NCBI RefSeq assembly: GCF_001522545.3
Contig: NC_031768.1
Span: 111,357,212-111,421,211 of the forward strand
Source of the DNA: Parus major
Taxonomy: Eukaryota; Chordata; Aves; Passeriformes; Paridae
Reading direction: 5' to 3'
Length of the DNA: 64,000 nucleotides
Below are positions 23,644-36,929 of the stretch, one piece after another; the first letter of the stretch is position 1, and every line of letters starts with the position of its first letter. The position numbers and the translations under genes were made by a program. Under the pieces are notes generated by a model that worked only from the letters and a program-made list of their open reading frames with translations, was not told the DNA's origin and made no database searches.

Positions 23644-23768
23644 CTTTTCATAGTACTTGACCTCGTAGTCCAAGATGATCCCGTTGGGATGCTCAGGCTC
23701 CTGCCAAGAGAGGGACACGCTGTTCCTGGACGTCCTGTCCTTCCTGATGACCGTGATGGGGGACGGAG
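23644..23768 (-). CDS. EPHA3: EPHA3 exon 6: second FN3 domain, N-terminal half
   Basis: This 125-bp exon runs from a CTCTGCAG acceptor to a GTGGGA donor, entering in phase 1 and leaving in phase 0. It encodes residues equivalent to 436-477: [20 protein letters not shown], then [20 protein letters not shown] and EK, the first strands of the membrane-proximal fibronectin III repeat. The PSPITVIRK start differs from the recalled mammalian PSPVLTIKK, and the rest is nearly invariant. The preceding intron is the longest complete one in the window (11.4 kb). Confidence 0.96.
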
Positions 23769-26700
23769 CTGCAGAGGGGTGGGGGGAGGAGGGCAGGGAG
23801 AGAAGCAAAGCGAGTTTATCTCTGCTGTGGCTCTTGGCAAAGAGTGTGGTTTCCATCCCATCTGAGCAGAGGTCTGGCCCAGGAGGACTGCAGCTCCTGC
23901 CTCCGAGCACCCTGGCCTCGTGGAAAACCTGCTGAGGTTTTCTCCTCCACTGCAGGACTGGTGGCAAGGCAGCAGCAGATGGTTTTGATCTGCTACTACA
24001 GTGTAAGCAATGAAATACATTCAGTGGAGGAAAATGCAGAGCAAAACAGCAGCACTACCTGTTTGCTATAATGCTGAGGTATTATCATTACCAGACTCTG
24101 CAGAACTCTGATAACATTTTGATAGGAAAGGCTAAAAGGGTGCTGGGATGCATTAGGAACAAGGAGCTCCTGGTACTCATGGCTGGGAATAACCATCAGC
24201 ACAACCCAGCCTCTTTGGCATCATCATTTGGTAAATTCTACAGATGAAAATTGCTCCCATACACACTTTTCTTTCACCACATTTCTTTGAAAATGAAAAC
24301 GAATAAAAAAGAAACATCTAAACTGCAAAGTAATGTAATTTTTTCATGTGCATCGATCAGGGTTAGGCATGACAACTGATTGCATACCACAGGATCACCC
24401 ACCACCCACAACTTGGCAATAATACCAATGTTAAACACACACATAAAAAATCATAATTACTTAAGATTCTTGAACACTGGTTCAGTTTTAGACCACCCAG
24501 ATCCATAAGTTGTTCCAAGACCAGGTCTGGGTTTCCTGGACTCACTGAAAGCCATGCAATTTTTAAAAATTATTTTGTTTTGTTTCTTTTTGGTTGGCTT
24601 TCCACTCCAAATGCTTCTCTTCCACGGCTTTGGCCAAAATTAATCAGATTATATTTTACAGATCACACACTGAAGGTTGTAACTGTCATTTCAAAAAAAA
24701 TCTTTTACTAATAAACAGCCTTTTATCTTAACATGTACATAAAATCTGTTTATAAGTTCAACATTTGCTATCCTAATAAAAATGCTCTAGAGCTGATCTC
24801 AACAATTTAGTATCAGATGAATCCTCTGAAGCTTTTATTGTTCATATAAAACTAGTTGCACTTTAAGACATTACATATTTGCATGCTTCAGCCAATGCCC
24901 TTTCCATTTGGGTTTTCATTTCTGTAAAATAAATTTCAATAGTCAGGAGGAAAAAAAATATAAAAACAATAAGAAAATGAAAGAAAAAAAATGTTTTCAT
25001 TAAAACAAATTTTTGAAAATTCATTCTGCTTTAGATTTTTCTAAACTTCTGGCAAAATACACTTTCAAGTCACGAGTCACAATCTAAGTATTGAAATCCT
25101 CCTTTAACAGAGTGGAGGATCCACTTTTTCATGTTTATTCCAGGTTGAACACATCCTCTGAACAGCATTTTCACATTTCACGTGGTTCATAAAAGATTAA
25201 AAAGTGGCAAATATTTTTTTTTTTTTTTTCCCAGCAGGAGGAATTCATCCTGAATTCAAATTCCTAAAAAATCAGTTTGGGAGAAGTAGACAGGATTTGT
25301 GTGCAACAAACATACTTCAGCAATTCCACTTGGATTCCACAAACCAGTGCCAGAGCCAAAACACAAAGTGCTTAGCATGCTGACCTTCCCTGCTGTAGCC
25401 AGCTCCATGGGAACTCATATATCCATACTTGCTGCTTTTATGCTCTCCTAAGTCATTTTTATGTCTTCTTTTTAAGTCAAGCTATTTATCTCTCTTTTCC
25501 TTGATTTCTTTTTTTTTTTTTTTGTACGTGAATAGATTGTCAAGCCCAGTACCCTGCTGGTAACATTTCCCATTAAGGTAAAATTAATACTGATTTTATG
25601 AATAATTAATATATGATTAACAGAAATGGCTTTTTCACTAATAAATTATGGTAATTTTGCTCTCAGAGATTCTCAGGGCAGGCTGAAACAATCTTGCATG
25701 CTCCAATACAGATAAACTTTAAAAAAAAAGCTTTCTTCTAATAGAGTATTAATTATTTTGAGCTCATTTGCGCACATCTCTGCAGATGCTACCAGTAACT
25801 TATCTCACAGCAGTTTTTTGGAAAACATCTGCTCTGCAGTTATCAATAACATTATAAAACATTCATATACCTTCCCTAATCCCTAGGGTTCCCAAAGCTG
25901 CTCAGGAATGAGGCATCCAGAGTGTCTGGAAGAGCCAGCATCCCACTGCATGGGCTCAGGGAGGGGAGGTAAATAATCAGGGGAACATAATGTTTCAGCC
26001 ACCTTTAATCCCACACCAAGGTGAGATGAAATGGGAAAAATTCCCAGCACAGAACCTTTCTTTGCTGGTCAGTGACAAGCTGGACTGTCACCGTTTTAAA
26101 TTTTAGCACATTCTTTTTGGAATTTTTTTGCTATACCTGCTAGATAGGTGGGCTCAAAAAGTGATAGAAGTCTTGAACCCAACTAAAGGAAATACCTTGT
26201 TCAGATAACTTCCAAGTCTATGCTTAAATCTACTGCAGTCAATTAATTTAAGATATAATAAGAGTTAAGGTAACCTGAATATGGCCCCAACCCAGGGCTG
26301 GGGTGTAGTTTGGAGAAATAACTTGACATTTGGACCATTGAATTAATTTCTTTTTGTACACATCCCCAGAATACAATGTAAAAATAAGCTCTGTTCTGAA
26401 TACTGTCTAAACAGAAGTCAGCCTTAATTTCTTTTTAGGTTTTGTAGCATGGGAGCAGCTCAGTTACTGTATCTTACTAATTGGATGTGTTTGAAAATCC
26501 AGCAGAGAGAAAAATCAAAGTAAAGGCAGTTAACATTATAAACCATTAAACAGTGAAGGCATCACCTAAGTACAAAAATGCTTAGATTTTTTAGTCTTCC
26601 ATGTGAGGAAGAGAGAATCTAGAGTTTCCTAAAGAGAATTAAATAACCATGATAGGACGAGATCAAATTCAAAACCAGGCTACAAAAAGGAAGATAAAGA

Positions 26701-29700
26701 AATACATGATCTTTAGAACAGCCATTTTTCATCGAATTTCCATAATTTTTCTATCTCAATTTGAAAATTAAAAATGAAATTTTTATCTTAAATCTACAGC
26801 TCTCATTAACAAAACAAAGTTTGCACTCTGGGTTAGCAAATAATGAGAAATTATGCAGCTTTTTAGATTAATTGACATTTTAAAAACTATATGAAAGTAT
26901 CAATAAGAATGCAAAGTTTAAATTAGTTCACCATTTAGAAAACTTGTATTTAAGGGTAAAACTTAAGGAGAGCACTTTTTCAGAATAGAAGAAGATGTTT
27001 CAGTGATTTTTTAATCAATCCCATGTCTTGTATGCTGCTAGGTATTTACACTTCAAGTGATATTTTGATTAATGTATTAGTCAACTTCTTCCCTCGAATA
27101 AGAGCTGGGTCTTTATGACTAATTTTAGGCTTGTATGGACATATAGGAAGAGCTTTAGTCTCTGCAGTCCCATGCAATGCACAGAGAGGCATTTTTACAC
27201 ATCACATGGTTAGAATTTGTCTGGCACTGCAGCCTAACTGCTTTAAGCACTTAACAGGAACCTTGAAAACTCCCTGGAGCTAAGAGGGGAAATGTACTTT
27301 GAGCGCTCTGTGTTGTTAGGTAGCATTTGTGACAACTGGGAATGTGGATGTTGAAAAGGTAACAAACACAATGATTCAGGGAGCTCAGGCTCAAGTGTAA
27401 AAACCTCCTCAGTCATGACTATTAAAGGTGCAAGCAAATAACATGAAGGATCTGCAGAGATGACAATAAAACTCTGCTCAAATTGATTTCCCACTGAAAC
27501 TGACCCCAACAGATGATTTGTTTTCCTCCACTTTAATAGCAGCTATATATAAATTTCCTTATTGACTTTTTCCTTATTCCTTGGTTATTGTTTTCATATG
27601 TGACTGGCTTACAGATGTATAAATGCACTGAAAGAAAATTCCCTGTCCTGTGACAGGGAGAACTCAGTATTAACTCTGGGAAGGCACATGTGTACAACCG
27701 CTGAAACATTTAGAGCCCTATTGTTTCTGGCTTAGGTTTCTAGGTCACAAATTAAACTTTAGGAAAGGATTTAATTCTAAAATGACTCACAGCTCACTTC
27801 CAGCTTTTGCTTGCAAACAAGAGTAAAATATGCTTTGCCATATTCCAAACTATGCTGAGAGATGGTGACCAAGCAGAATCGACTGTATTACTCAATTTTC
27901 AACTTCTGCCCTGCTGAACAAATGGAAGGCTTGTTCCTTTTTCTTTCTTTAGAAAACTGATGCTTTTATTATCTAATCATAATACTGTAATCTGATATGA
28001 CCTATAAATTTTCTTTAATGTCTATGATGCCCCCAGGAGGTAATGTGGAACAAGAGCAGTAAATAAAGATCATAACCTGAAAATTAAATCTGCGTTCTCT
28101 GACAGTAGGATCCACTGGGACTCAAACCTAAAGCTGGCAGTCTTGGAGGACCAGCATCCAAACCACAAAACTATCACACAATCCAGTGCAGAAATACCAG
28201 TGTTTGAAGGAACAAACTGATCTCTCACTTGGAGGCAGTTTCTCTTGGACACTGGAGATGCATCCACAGTCAGGGGAAGAGAGAACTTACCATGGTGCTG
28301 GCTCTGGCACTGCTCATAGTGCTCCACACACACATTTTCACTCGTGCAAAACCACCCAACATCTGGGTTTTTTGAGAACCAACCTTTTATCTCTGGGTTC
28401 ATCCATCAGTTCCACTATTCAATTCGTAGGAGTCCCAAGTACTCTCACAAATCAGGATAATGATGTCACAGCTCCATGACATGATCACATTAACATGAAG
28501 TCTGTGAACAGCTGTGCTTGCACTTGGAATCTTTAACATCTCCAGCATCTATTCCATGGATTAGTGTAGAGGGGGTTTATGACAGAAGCCTGCTCACAGC
28601 AAGCAGGACCTGCCCTGTTTTCAGACTCCTCTGGCTGCACTCCTATTCACTTTCTCTGCAAAGCACTTTTACAGGACTGTGCCGAAGCAAGCAAACTCCA
28701 TCCCACAGGCATGTTCCAAGAAGGTCCCCAGCTGCCTCCCAGGAGGCAGGAGGAGGAAACAGTTCCACTTTAACAACTCTGGAAACCTGCTAAACCCTAC
28801 ACGCTGCTCCTCCAGATGCAATTCCCCACCTCTTCAAGGCACGTGCAGGCACAGCCCTTTGCCCTCTAATCTCCAGGACACGTAGTTAAACCAGCACAGT
28901 GCCTGTGTTTGTCCTCCTGCACCTTTTCCTGGAGCTGGAGCAGGCTCAATCTGTTTTTATGGCCTGGGCTGTAAAATGTCACCTGACCCTGTAACATCTC
29001 TGGGTGCCCATCAGCCTGAAGGTGACGTGCCTTCCACGAGGCATCAGCGACTCCAAACATCCCACAGCAGCAAAAAGCCCCTCACACCAGCCCCAGGCTG
29101 GATCCTGGTGGGATTCCATCATAAGGAAGAGGGTGAAAAGGCTCACAGTTTCTGGGAGAAGGGCCATCAAGATCACATTTACACATGTCAAAACGTGGAA
29201 GGGAAGAAATGGGACAAAACTTCAAAGGCAAACGCAAGCAGGCTGCCATTGTTTGTAACAAAGCTGGGCATGTTTCTGCCAGAAACAGGAAAAAAATGAA
29301 AACCTGGTTTGTTCATGCCTGTTCTAATGGATGACTGCCTGCATTATGGCAGAAGTGCCCAAATGCATCTGTGAAAGGCTCCAGGCCGTGGTTACAGACT
29401 GCAGAGTGGCTGCAGGCATTTCACAGGTGCTGTGGAAGAAAGACTGCAGGGAACTGGGAAGGGGGAAACGGCTTCAGCAGGAATTACACCAAAAGGCAGC
29501 TGCTTGATTTCCCTCTCAAGTGCAGAGAAAAGCAACCTTCTGGGCAGCAGCTGTCACTGGACAAGTGATTATCAGAGATCATTTCTCACTTTGACAAATA
29601 AATTCTAAATTAAAAGAAAATGTCATTAAGTGTAGTGCAATCATGTTCTTGCTTCTCCCTCTTTTTATTAAAAGAGATAGCAAATGCCTTCCCCAGAGCA

Positions 29701-32700
29701 AAGAAAACGTTTGATTTGCTCATGTGTTTAACACATGTAAAATAAGTCATGGAAATACCATGTCCATTTGGGGAGGATCAGGCTGCACAAGGCACTCGCT
29801 TCAGAAACTGAAAATTATGGTGCTGTGGCATTCCCAGCTGTTATTTCAGAGAGCAGACAAATGCTGGATGTGCTTTCATAAGGATTCATCCCAAAGGTAC
29901 TCACAATACAAATGTTATTCTTTCAGCTCTCTGTTGAGGTGGTGATGGTGGGAGCTTTGCAATAGTTCATATTTTTCACTTAAATAAACTGTTTTTCTTT
30001 GCCTTCCCTGCCCCTTTGTTCCATCACCTTAGAGGATTTTAGAGCCTCACATTTCCTGGTGTGAAGTGTTCTGAAAGAAGAATTTATTCACCATGCTCAC
30101 AACATCAACATTCAGGTGCTGAGCAGGCTTTCCCTTTCTGTGATCATTTGATTATTTCCTCAACCAGAGGAATGCCCTGCACAATAGAAGAATATACTTA
30201 AGAACTATCTCTGAAAAAAGCCATTATCCAAAACTGGAGAAGACAACTGCCCTCAAATAAGTAATTTATGATACAAAATACTTTCTCTCCTTTTAAGTAA
30301 TCACCAAGAGCTCCTGAACTGGTTTGTCAGTAAGTCCTTCCCACCTGGTCAGAACACACTATGAAAAGAAACAACACTTCTCAAACTTCTTTCCCTGTCA
30401 TTTGGAGCAATTGCTTTTGTGGAGGTTCATCAGGAAAGAAGAACCTCTAACAGAAAAGACTTGAAAGGTGCTGGCATCTCTCACATACTTTTGGATTTGG
30501 AGATGATTCAATATTTTTGTTTGATTTAAAACATTTTTTTAATATACACAGAGATAAAGTTTACTAAAAGGAATGCTAAAAAAAGAAGTCTCTTTTTGCT
30601 GTAGATGCTGATACTTACTACATTCATAATTCCCATTGCAGGAGTAGTCCCCAAACCCAAAGAAACAATTTTTCCCATCTGTCCCCAGCTTGCAAATTGC
30701 CTAGAGGGAATTGCTTCAAAAAGCAAATTGATAGCTCTGTTTACAATCTAGAGGAACACAACTTCCCTCAGTGATCACTGAGAATGCCAGCACAGATAAC
30801 AGAGAGACAGAAGTCCAGAGTTTATTATTTAATGGAGGCATCCTGCTTAGTCCCACATCAATCCTGCATTTCTTCATTTTCACTCTTGTACCAAACTAAG
30901 ACACTGAGTGAGACTAACAGAAGGAAGCAAAGAAAACCATTATCCACCGACTGCCGAATAAAATATCACTGTGATCTGTGGAAAAACCGACTGAAAGCTC
31001 TGAAAGAGAAAAGCTCCCTGAGCCACAAACTTCACCTGGGAACCTTCTGTCAGGCCAGGGGTGTCCACAGGAGCACTGAGCACACACTGAAGAGCCCAAT
31101 GTGTGTCACAGACTTTGAAGCCTTGGCAGAGCTTCCTTGACGTTCAGGGGAAAAGAGATCAAAGACTTTGCAGGCAGAACATCTCTAGCTAATAACAGGC
31201 TATGCATGGAGTGACATTGTTAAAACATTTCCCTTTTATATCCCTAAAGGAGTTTTATTGAGTTAAAATGATCCTTGAATAGCCTCTGGGCTGAACTGTA
31301 AAACACATTTGAAGAGCGTAAAATCTTTATTTACGCCAGGAATGTTTGAAACTCGAAAGATAAATGTCATTCAGAAAAACAAGCATGTCCTAGGTATTCA
31401 GTACGTAATGGGGCACAGCTGTAATAACAGTCAGTGAACCAGAGACTCCCTACATCATGTCATTAGCTCACTTTTAATAAGTCTATCTTCTTGTCCTTTT
31501 TATAAGGGCCATAGGGAAAGAAAGAAATATATCATCTCCCAAACATCTGTGCCTCTCTCAAATTGTCTCTCTTAGAAGACAGATCTACTTAAGGGACTTG
31601 CCTTGGGACATAGGTTGTAAAGTGCACACAACCCTCTCTAAATATGGATTTTATTTAAACAGGGAGCATCACACATCATTTGTGAGCTGCTGAAGACAGT
31701 GCAGCTCAGGCTGAGCACATAAATAGCATCAAAGTACCTGCAAATAATCAAATACATACACTGAAACAAAGCTTGGGGCTGAACTTACTCCCTTGAAGCC
31801 AGAGATTTCAGGCAAATAAAATTCTGGTTCTGAGGAGGTATTAACAAGCCTTCCAAGGAGCCACAGAAGTCTCTACTTAAAACAGGACTTAAAAATTGAC
31901 TGGTTCTTTCTCCAATGTAAATGTTTATCCCTCCAAGCTGAAATTAACGTACAGCTTGGAATTTTCAATGGCACAGGGAGATCAAGTTACTGCAAACCAG
32001 GCATGTCTGCCCTTCAACACTCCTAATGATCCTAATTTCTCTATCTAGCTGTTACTTTTGTTGTCAAGGTTATTATTTTCATAATTTTCATCTTGGCCTC
32101 TTGCAAAAACTCTGTAGTGCCTTACTGGTTACCTTCTCCTTAAACAAACTGATTTCCCATTTTTCATGCCTGGGTTCAATGATTAAGCAAGATGATTAAA
32201 CAAGTTACATGGCTTGTTCTACTTTCAGGCTTTTAGAAGTACAAAAAGATAGAAGGAGGAAACTCCAGATAATCAAACTACTGCTTTTCTAGGAAAGCTT
32301 GAGGTGATATAAGGTATATCTGAGGTTCTGTTATTATTTATAATGCAGCTTAGCATAAGATGCCTCAGTTTGGATGCAGGGGTGGATTACTCTCTAAGCT
32401 TCCTCTAGGAAAAGCCCCTGACAGAGAAAGGAATCAAAATTTTACAGGTGCACAACTGACCTGTGGAGAGGCCAAAACTCAGGGTCAGGCACTTTTAGGC
32501 TCTCAACTGAGAAGACTAATCACTTTCTACAGTAATTAGTAACGAGGAAATTAGGAAATTTAACCCACAGAAATCCTTCTATGTCTCCTGTGCAGGAGAA
32601 AAATTTCCTCTTTATTCTCCAATTTATTCACTCTTGGCACCTATCTGCACCCTACCTGAATTCTGTGGGAGAGCTGTGGTGAGCTGAGGACAGAATCTGA

Positions 32701-34747
32701 AGACGTCTTTTGTTACAACATGTCCCCTTAGTTCCTCTGCTGATGCCAGGATACCTGACAGCACAAAACTCCTTGGAATTGGTTTGGTGCTGACATTGCC
32801 TCCTTGCAGCTGAATTTAGTTGCTAGCACCTTCTGCAGCTGCACTCTTGAGACCTTGGGTTAAAAGGCCTTAAGAACTAAGATCCATTTAAAGCTGACAC
32901 AGTGTGCTTTTAGTGAACAAAAGAAAACAATCTATTTTGTTATTGATGCAATAAAGAATTGAGGTATTAGGGGGGAAAACAGGAAAATATTTGGGGATTG
33001 ACATGAGTAGATTGGGAAAATACAGAAAACTTAATTATTTCACTAAACTTTGATGTTAATAATTTTGCTGGAAGCATGAACACTGAATCATCAGAAATAA
33101 TGGAAGGGGTAAGAGTTCAGGAAGATGCACATGCAAAGCTGGTGTTTTGAGACAGAATATTCAGATTGATGTGGAGCAGCTGCCAGGAAAATGTTGTTGC
33201 AAAGAGAGGGTCATTTTGCTCCTTCTGATTGCTCTGCCCCACAGCCCCTCTGGTCTAACCTGGATTTGTGACCCCTCACAACCCAGACCCATTTGGATGT
33301 GGTACCTGGAAATTAAGGATAAAGCTGCAGAAAAGCTCTCTTAGGACAGCATTCTAGACGTTACAGAGCTAAAAATGTGCTTCTGATATCAGAAGCCCTT
33401 TTGTGATCTGACCGGTGAGGGAATGCAAGACAAGTTATATTTTTGTAATTATACTTTAAGAGACTGCTTATATACATACTTAAAGTCTAATTTTAACAAC
33501 TTGCAGAGTTTCTAAGGGAATTCTAATACAGTAAACCAATTGGCATGATCAAGAGATAGAACAATTAAGCCTGTACTAACCCACATAAATGTGGGTTAAA
33601 GAAAAAATGGGCTATGCATGAAAGTAGAAAATAAACAGCTTAAGCAGCCTGTGGGTTACAGTGAACAGAGCTGCCATTGCCAGAAATGCTTTGACTCTGC
33701 CACATCCCAGGTACTGTGTGTTCCACAAGAAAATCAAAATCCACCTTGTAGCACTAAGGCAGCAGCTCTGGGCCCTAGGGAAGCATGCTGCAAAGCAGGA
33801 GGCCTCTGCAGAGAAAGAACTTCCCTGACCCTGGACAGTTTCTTTTTCTGGACTGTCCTCAGGTGATTTCTAACTGCTGTGGTGATGAACAGGCTGAAAA
33901 GCAACACCTTTGAGAGAAGAAACAGAAGAAAAGAGGACAACTCAACAAGGGTGCTCCAAGTCATTGGTCAGAAAATCCAAAACAATGAACTGTAACAGTA
34001 ACAAATTGAATGGATATAAAATCCAGGTTCCAGAGCTGAACTGGGTAGATTCACCTCTGTCTGCCTACTGCACAGCTGGACAGACCCCCAGAGCAGGGAA
34101 ATGTAGTGACTGGGGTCAGGAAATAGCCTGTTCTCACATTTTTATGCCTCCCACTAGAGCTGATCTGTGATTTAAGGAGAAAACATACACCCTCTATGGA
34201 GAAAAACATTGCAATAACACACCCACCAGGAGGATGCTTACTTAGAACAATGTTAACTTGTCTGTGGTTTCAGGAAGACAGACCTGGAGGTATTCTGGGG
34301 AATGGTGTGGGATGGGAGGGTGTGGGAGGAGGCTTATGAACACATGCATGTTTTCTCCCCATGGAAGCTGCGTGGAGCACAACTACAGAAATTGCAGCAT
34401 CGAGTCTCTCTCTTCACTGGCAAACATTGCTCCTAGAAATTTTACACCTAACCAAATGCCAGGGAAGAGTCTAGATTCTTCACAACTTTCAGATAGATGG
34501 AGCCATGTCAAATGAGAAGCAAATGGCAGAACAGTGATGACAAAGGCTCTGATCCAACAGTCAGGGCACACTGCCGTGCTCATGCCGGGCCCCAGAGGCT
34601 TTAATAAGTCTCCACAGAAGGAGAGCAGCCCTTTTGTACCCCATCAACTCTGACACCAAACCTCATTCAGTATTCAGCTCCACACCCCCATCATGTTGGC
34701 AATAGCTCAGAGTTGGTGAGACAACTTGTAAAAGAGAAGAGAAAGAA

Positions 34748-34784
<37 letters not shown>

Positions 34785-35206
34785 GTTTTAAACCTCTCTA
34801 ATTTAATGTTAGCTTTTTATGTGTCTAACATCAAAGCCTTTTTTCACTTCTATTTAATCAGAATTAATCACTAAGATTACTACAGTAATTTACGTTGGAG
34901 ATTATTGAAATGAGTGTTTTATTAAAATCTGGTTTTATTAATAAAACACATTCTGGCTAAGGAATCATGTGAGCCTGCTATTAGAAACTATTAACTGGGA
35001 ACTGGGAGTTAATCATAACAGTCATGCTGCCAGGTTCTTTGACAGAAACACACACTGGGTTTGTTTCTGCTTTCACTTTTATAGGAATATTCAAGTCAAT
35101 TAGTTACCCTAGCACAGAGCAAATCCTGTAAATGAGGGAGAGGAAACAAAGGCTCACAAAAGCCAGCAGCTCCGAACAAAGGGAAGGTGAGCAGGAGGAG
35201 ACTCAC
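23769..35206 (-). other. EPHA3: EPHA3 intron 5
   Basis: This 11.4-kb intron separates the two FN3 repeats. It holds T runs at about 25207-25230 and 25508-25523, a 31-base A run at 34751-34781 and a GC-richer stretch around 28520-29560 with overlapping open frames on both strands but no recognisable protein. No CR1, SINE or LTR copy was recognised here. Much of 24240-27100 is very AT-rich. Confidence 0.75.
34751..34781. repeat. 31-base poly(A) tract
   Basis: Uninterrupted A31 on the plus strand, 425 bases beyond the exon 5 donor, preceded by GAAAGAAAGC. It could be a retroposon tail, but nothing recognisable precedes it. Confidence 0.9.
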
Positions 35207-35542
35207 CAGCCTGGTTGGTGGTGATGCTGACAGCAGCAAACTGTCTGGAGGGGGTGCTTAGGTCAGACACCCCGTTGACAGCATCGATCTCGAAGGTGTA
35301 GTTGGTGTGTGCCAAGAGGTCCACCACGGTCACCGTGGTGTTGGTGAGCCCGCTCTGGCGCGGCAGGAACCGCACGTTGTCGCTGCAGGGCTCGCACGCC
35401 TTGCTGCTCCCGCCGCACTTCTTGCAGACGATGTTGAAGGTGACGTCCTTCCTGCCCCCCGTGTCCAGAGGCCAGCTCCAGTCCAGGATAACAGAGGTCT
35501 CGTTGATGTTAGAGATCACGTTTCTTGGGGCAGATGGCGGTC
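35207..35542 (-). CDS. EPHA3: EPHA3 exon 5: first fibronectin type III domain
   Basis: This 336-bp exon has acceptor TTTCACAG and donor GTGAGT, phase 1 to 1, and covers residues equivalent to 324-436, the whole first FN3 repeat. Recognisable stretches are PRNVISNINETSVILDWSWP, CKKCGG...CEPC, VRFLPRQSGLTNTTVTVVDL and HTNYTFEIDAVNGVS. Three N-glycosylation sequons are visible: NET, NTT and NYT, equivalent to N337, N391 and N404. The variable loop between the two Cys pairs (GGSSKACEPCSD) differs from the recalled mammalian sequence. The exon is much richer in G, C and CpG than its introns and the other exons, most clearly at 35340-35470. The reading frame is open throughout. Confidence 0.96.
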
Positions 35543-36035
35543 CTGTGAAAGGGAACGGGAAATCAGGGAATGAGATTTTCTCCCCGAGGATGCTCCAGAA
35601 CGGGAGTAACAAGGGCACAGAAATATAAAAGTATAAAAACATTAATAACCAAACTCTTCTGGTTATTTCCTGTGGAGGCTCCTGAAATATTTCACTAGAT
35701 TACAGACCTAGGCTAACAAGAACCATGTTTTCTTATAAATAGAGAGTCCCCTCAGGGTGCAGTTCAGGATTGAGGGCTGAGAGCGCCGGTAGCAATACAA
35801 AAATCCTATTTCTCCTTCTCGAGTCTGACAGGGAACAAGAAGGAGAAAATGAAAACAGTAAAGACACAAACCCAGCCCACCAATTTTCAGCAGCCTGTCC
35901 AACACTCAAGAAGACACGAGAGGGAGTGGATGGCTGACTGCAGTGGGACATGAGAGGAAGCAAGCAGGCGAGCTGTTGTGGAGGTACAGATGGAGCAGCG
36001 AGAATGACAGCCCCGAGCAGAATGACGCTACTCAC
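35543..36035 (-). other. EPHA3: EPHA3 intron 4
   Basis: This 493-bp intron between the Cys-rich and first FN3 exons has no repeat. It is compact compared with every other intron upstream of the membrane exon. Confidence 0.85.
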
Positions 36036-36191
36036 TGGTGCAAGCCATGGATGGAGGGTCTTTCTCAGAGCGAAAGTAATTCTTTTCACACCTGCAGTTC
36101 AGAGATGCATCTTCGTAGGTGGAGCTGTGCGGGGGGCATTTGGCACACTTCACGTTGCCAGCAGAGGCTTTGTAGAACCCAGCTCGACAGG
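36036..36191 (-). CDS. EPHA3: EPHA3 exon 4: Cys-rich (EGF/TNFR-like) segment
   Basis: This 156-bp exon starts after a TTTGCAG acceptor and ends at a GTGAGTA donor, phase 1 on both sides. It encodes about 52 residues equivalent to human 272-324, the C-terminal half of the extracellular cysteine-rich region that links the ephrin-binding domain to the FN3 repeats and takes part in receptor clustering. Visible cysteines are in CRAGFYKAS, VKCAKCPPHS, LNCRCEKNYF and MACT, which matches the family spacing. It differs from the human protein as I recall it at scattered positions (for example KASAGNVK against KALDGNMK), normal for an avian orthologue. The upstream ligand-binding exon it must splice to is not in the window. 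Only 493 bp separate it from exon 5. Confidence 0.95.
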
Positions 36192-36929
36192 CTGCAAAGT
36201 AACAGGAATAGAGTTTTAAATTCCATGGACATCTTGTTTCTAACATGTGACTACTGCCCTGGAACCTACCCATATGTGGATCACAGTTTGCAGACATTTA
36301 TGGTCTAAAATTACAGATTTTTCTCATAATCAGAGCTGACAGAAATAAAATGTCTTGGTAGAATGGAGTTCATGCATCAGCTTGGATTTGCATTTAATTT
36401 TGCCTGGAAAATTGTGTTGATACACTGCAAAACTGTGCATTGCACCACTAAGAAGAAACATTTTCTGTGCTTCATTTTGAGAACTTCACTCCTTTTTCTT
36501 CTCTTCTACTGAATTTACCAAAAACGTTAGCCCTATCCTGCATAAGAAACCAACTTTATCCTCTCTCTGCTGCTAACATTTTCTTACAAGGGCAAAGATT
36601 GTAAACTACATCTCTTCAGTTCATCAGGTCAGGAGTAAGCAAGCCAAAACCAAGCAAATAACCTGAACAGAAAAAGATCTCTTCCATTTTCAAATGATCA
36701 TGCCAGTGAACTGCTTCTGATACTATCAGGAACTTGCAAGATCTATATAAGAAAGATTATTTTGGATATTTGGATTAGCAAAGTCTTTAGATAGGCAGCC
36801 TGAGGTGAGAAAAAGGTCTGAACAAATATCCCAGCATCTCTGTAAGCCATGGAGGAGGAAGGGATTGTTACTGTCCATCACCAAAACCTAAATGATCATC
36901 TGGTCTAGGCAGATTTGTTGGTTAGCTCC

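Noticed and set aside
23472..24020. 182-codon minus-strand frame over exon 6
   Set aside because: It overlaps EPHA3 exon 6 in a different frame. The FN3-encoding frame of the 125-bp exon is clearly the real one.
28520..29560. GC-richer stretch with many overlapping frames in intron 5, considered as a processed pseudogene
   Set aside because: No recognisable protein, poly(A) tail or target duplication. The frames on opposite strands overlap each other.
34741..34781. Poly(A) run as the tail of a retroposed gene
   Set aside because: The sequence before the A run has no recognisable gene or SINE/LINE body.
35302..35628. Plus-strand open frames of 88-108 codons over exon 5
   Set aside because: Antisense shadows of the GC-rich FN3 exon, with no independent support.
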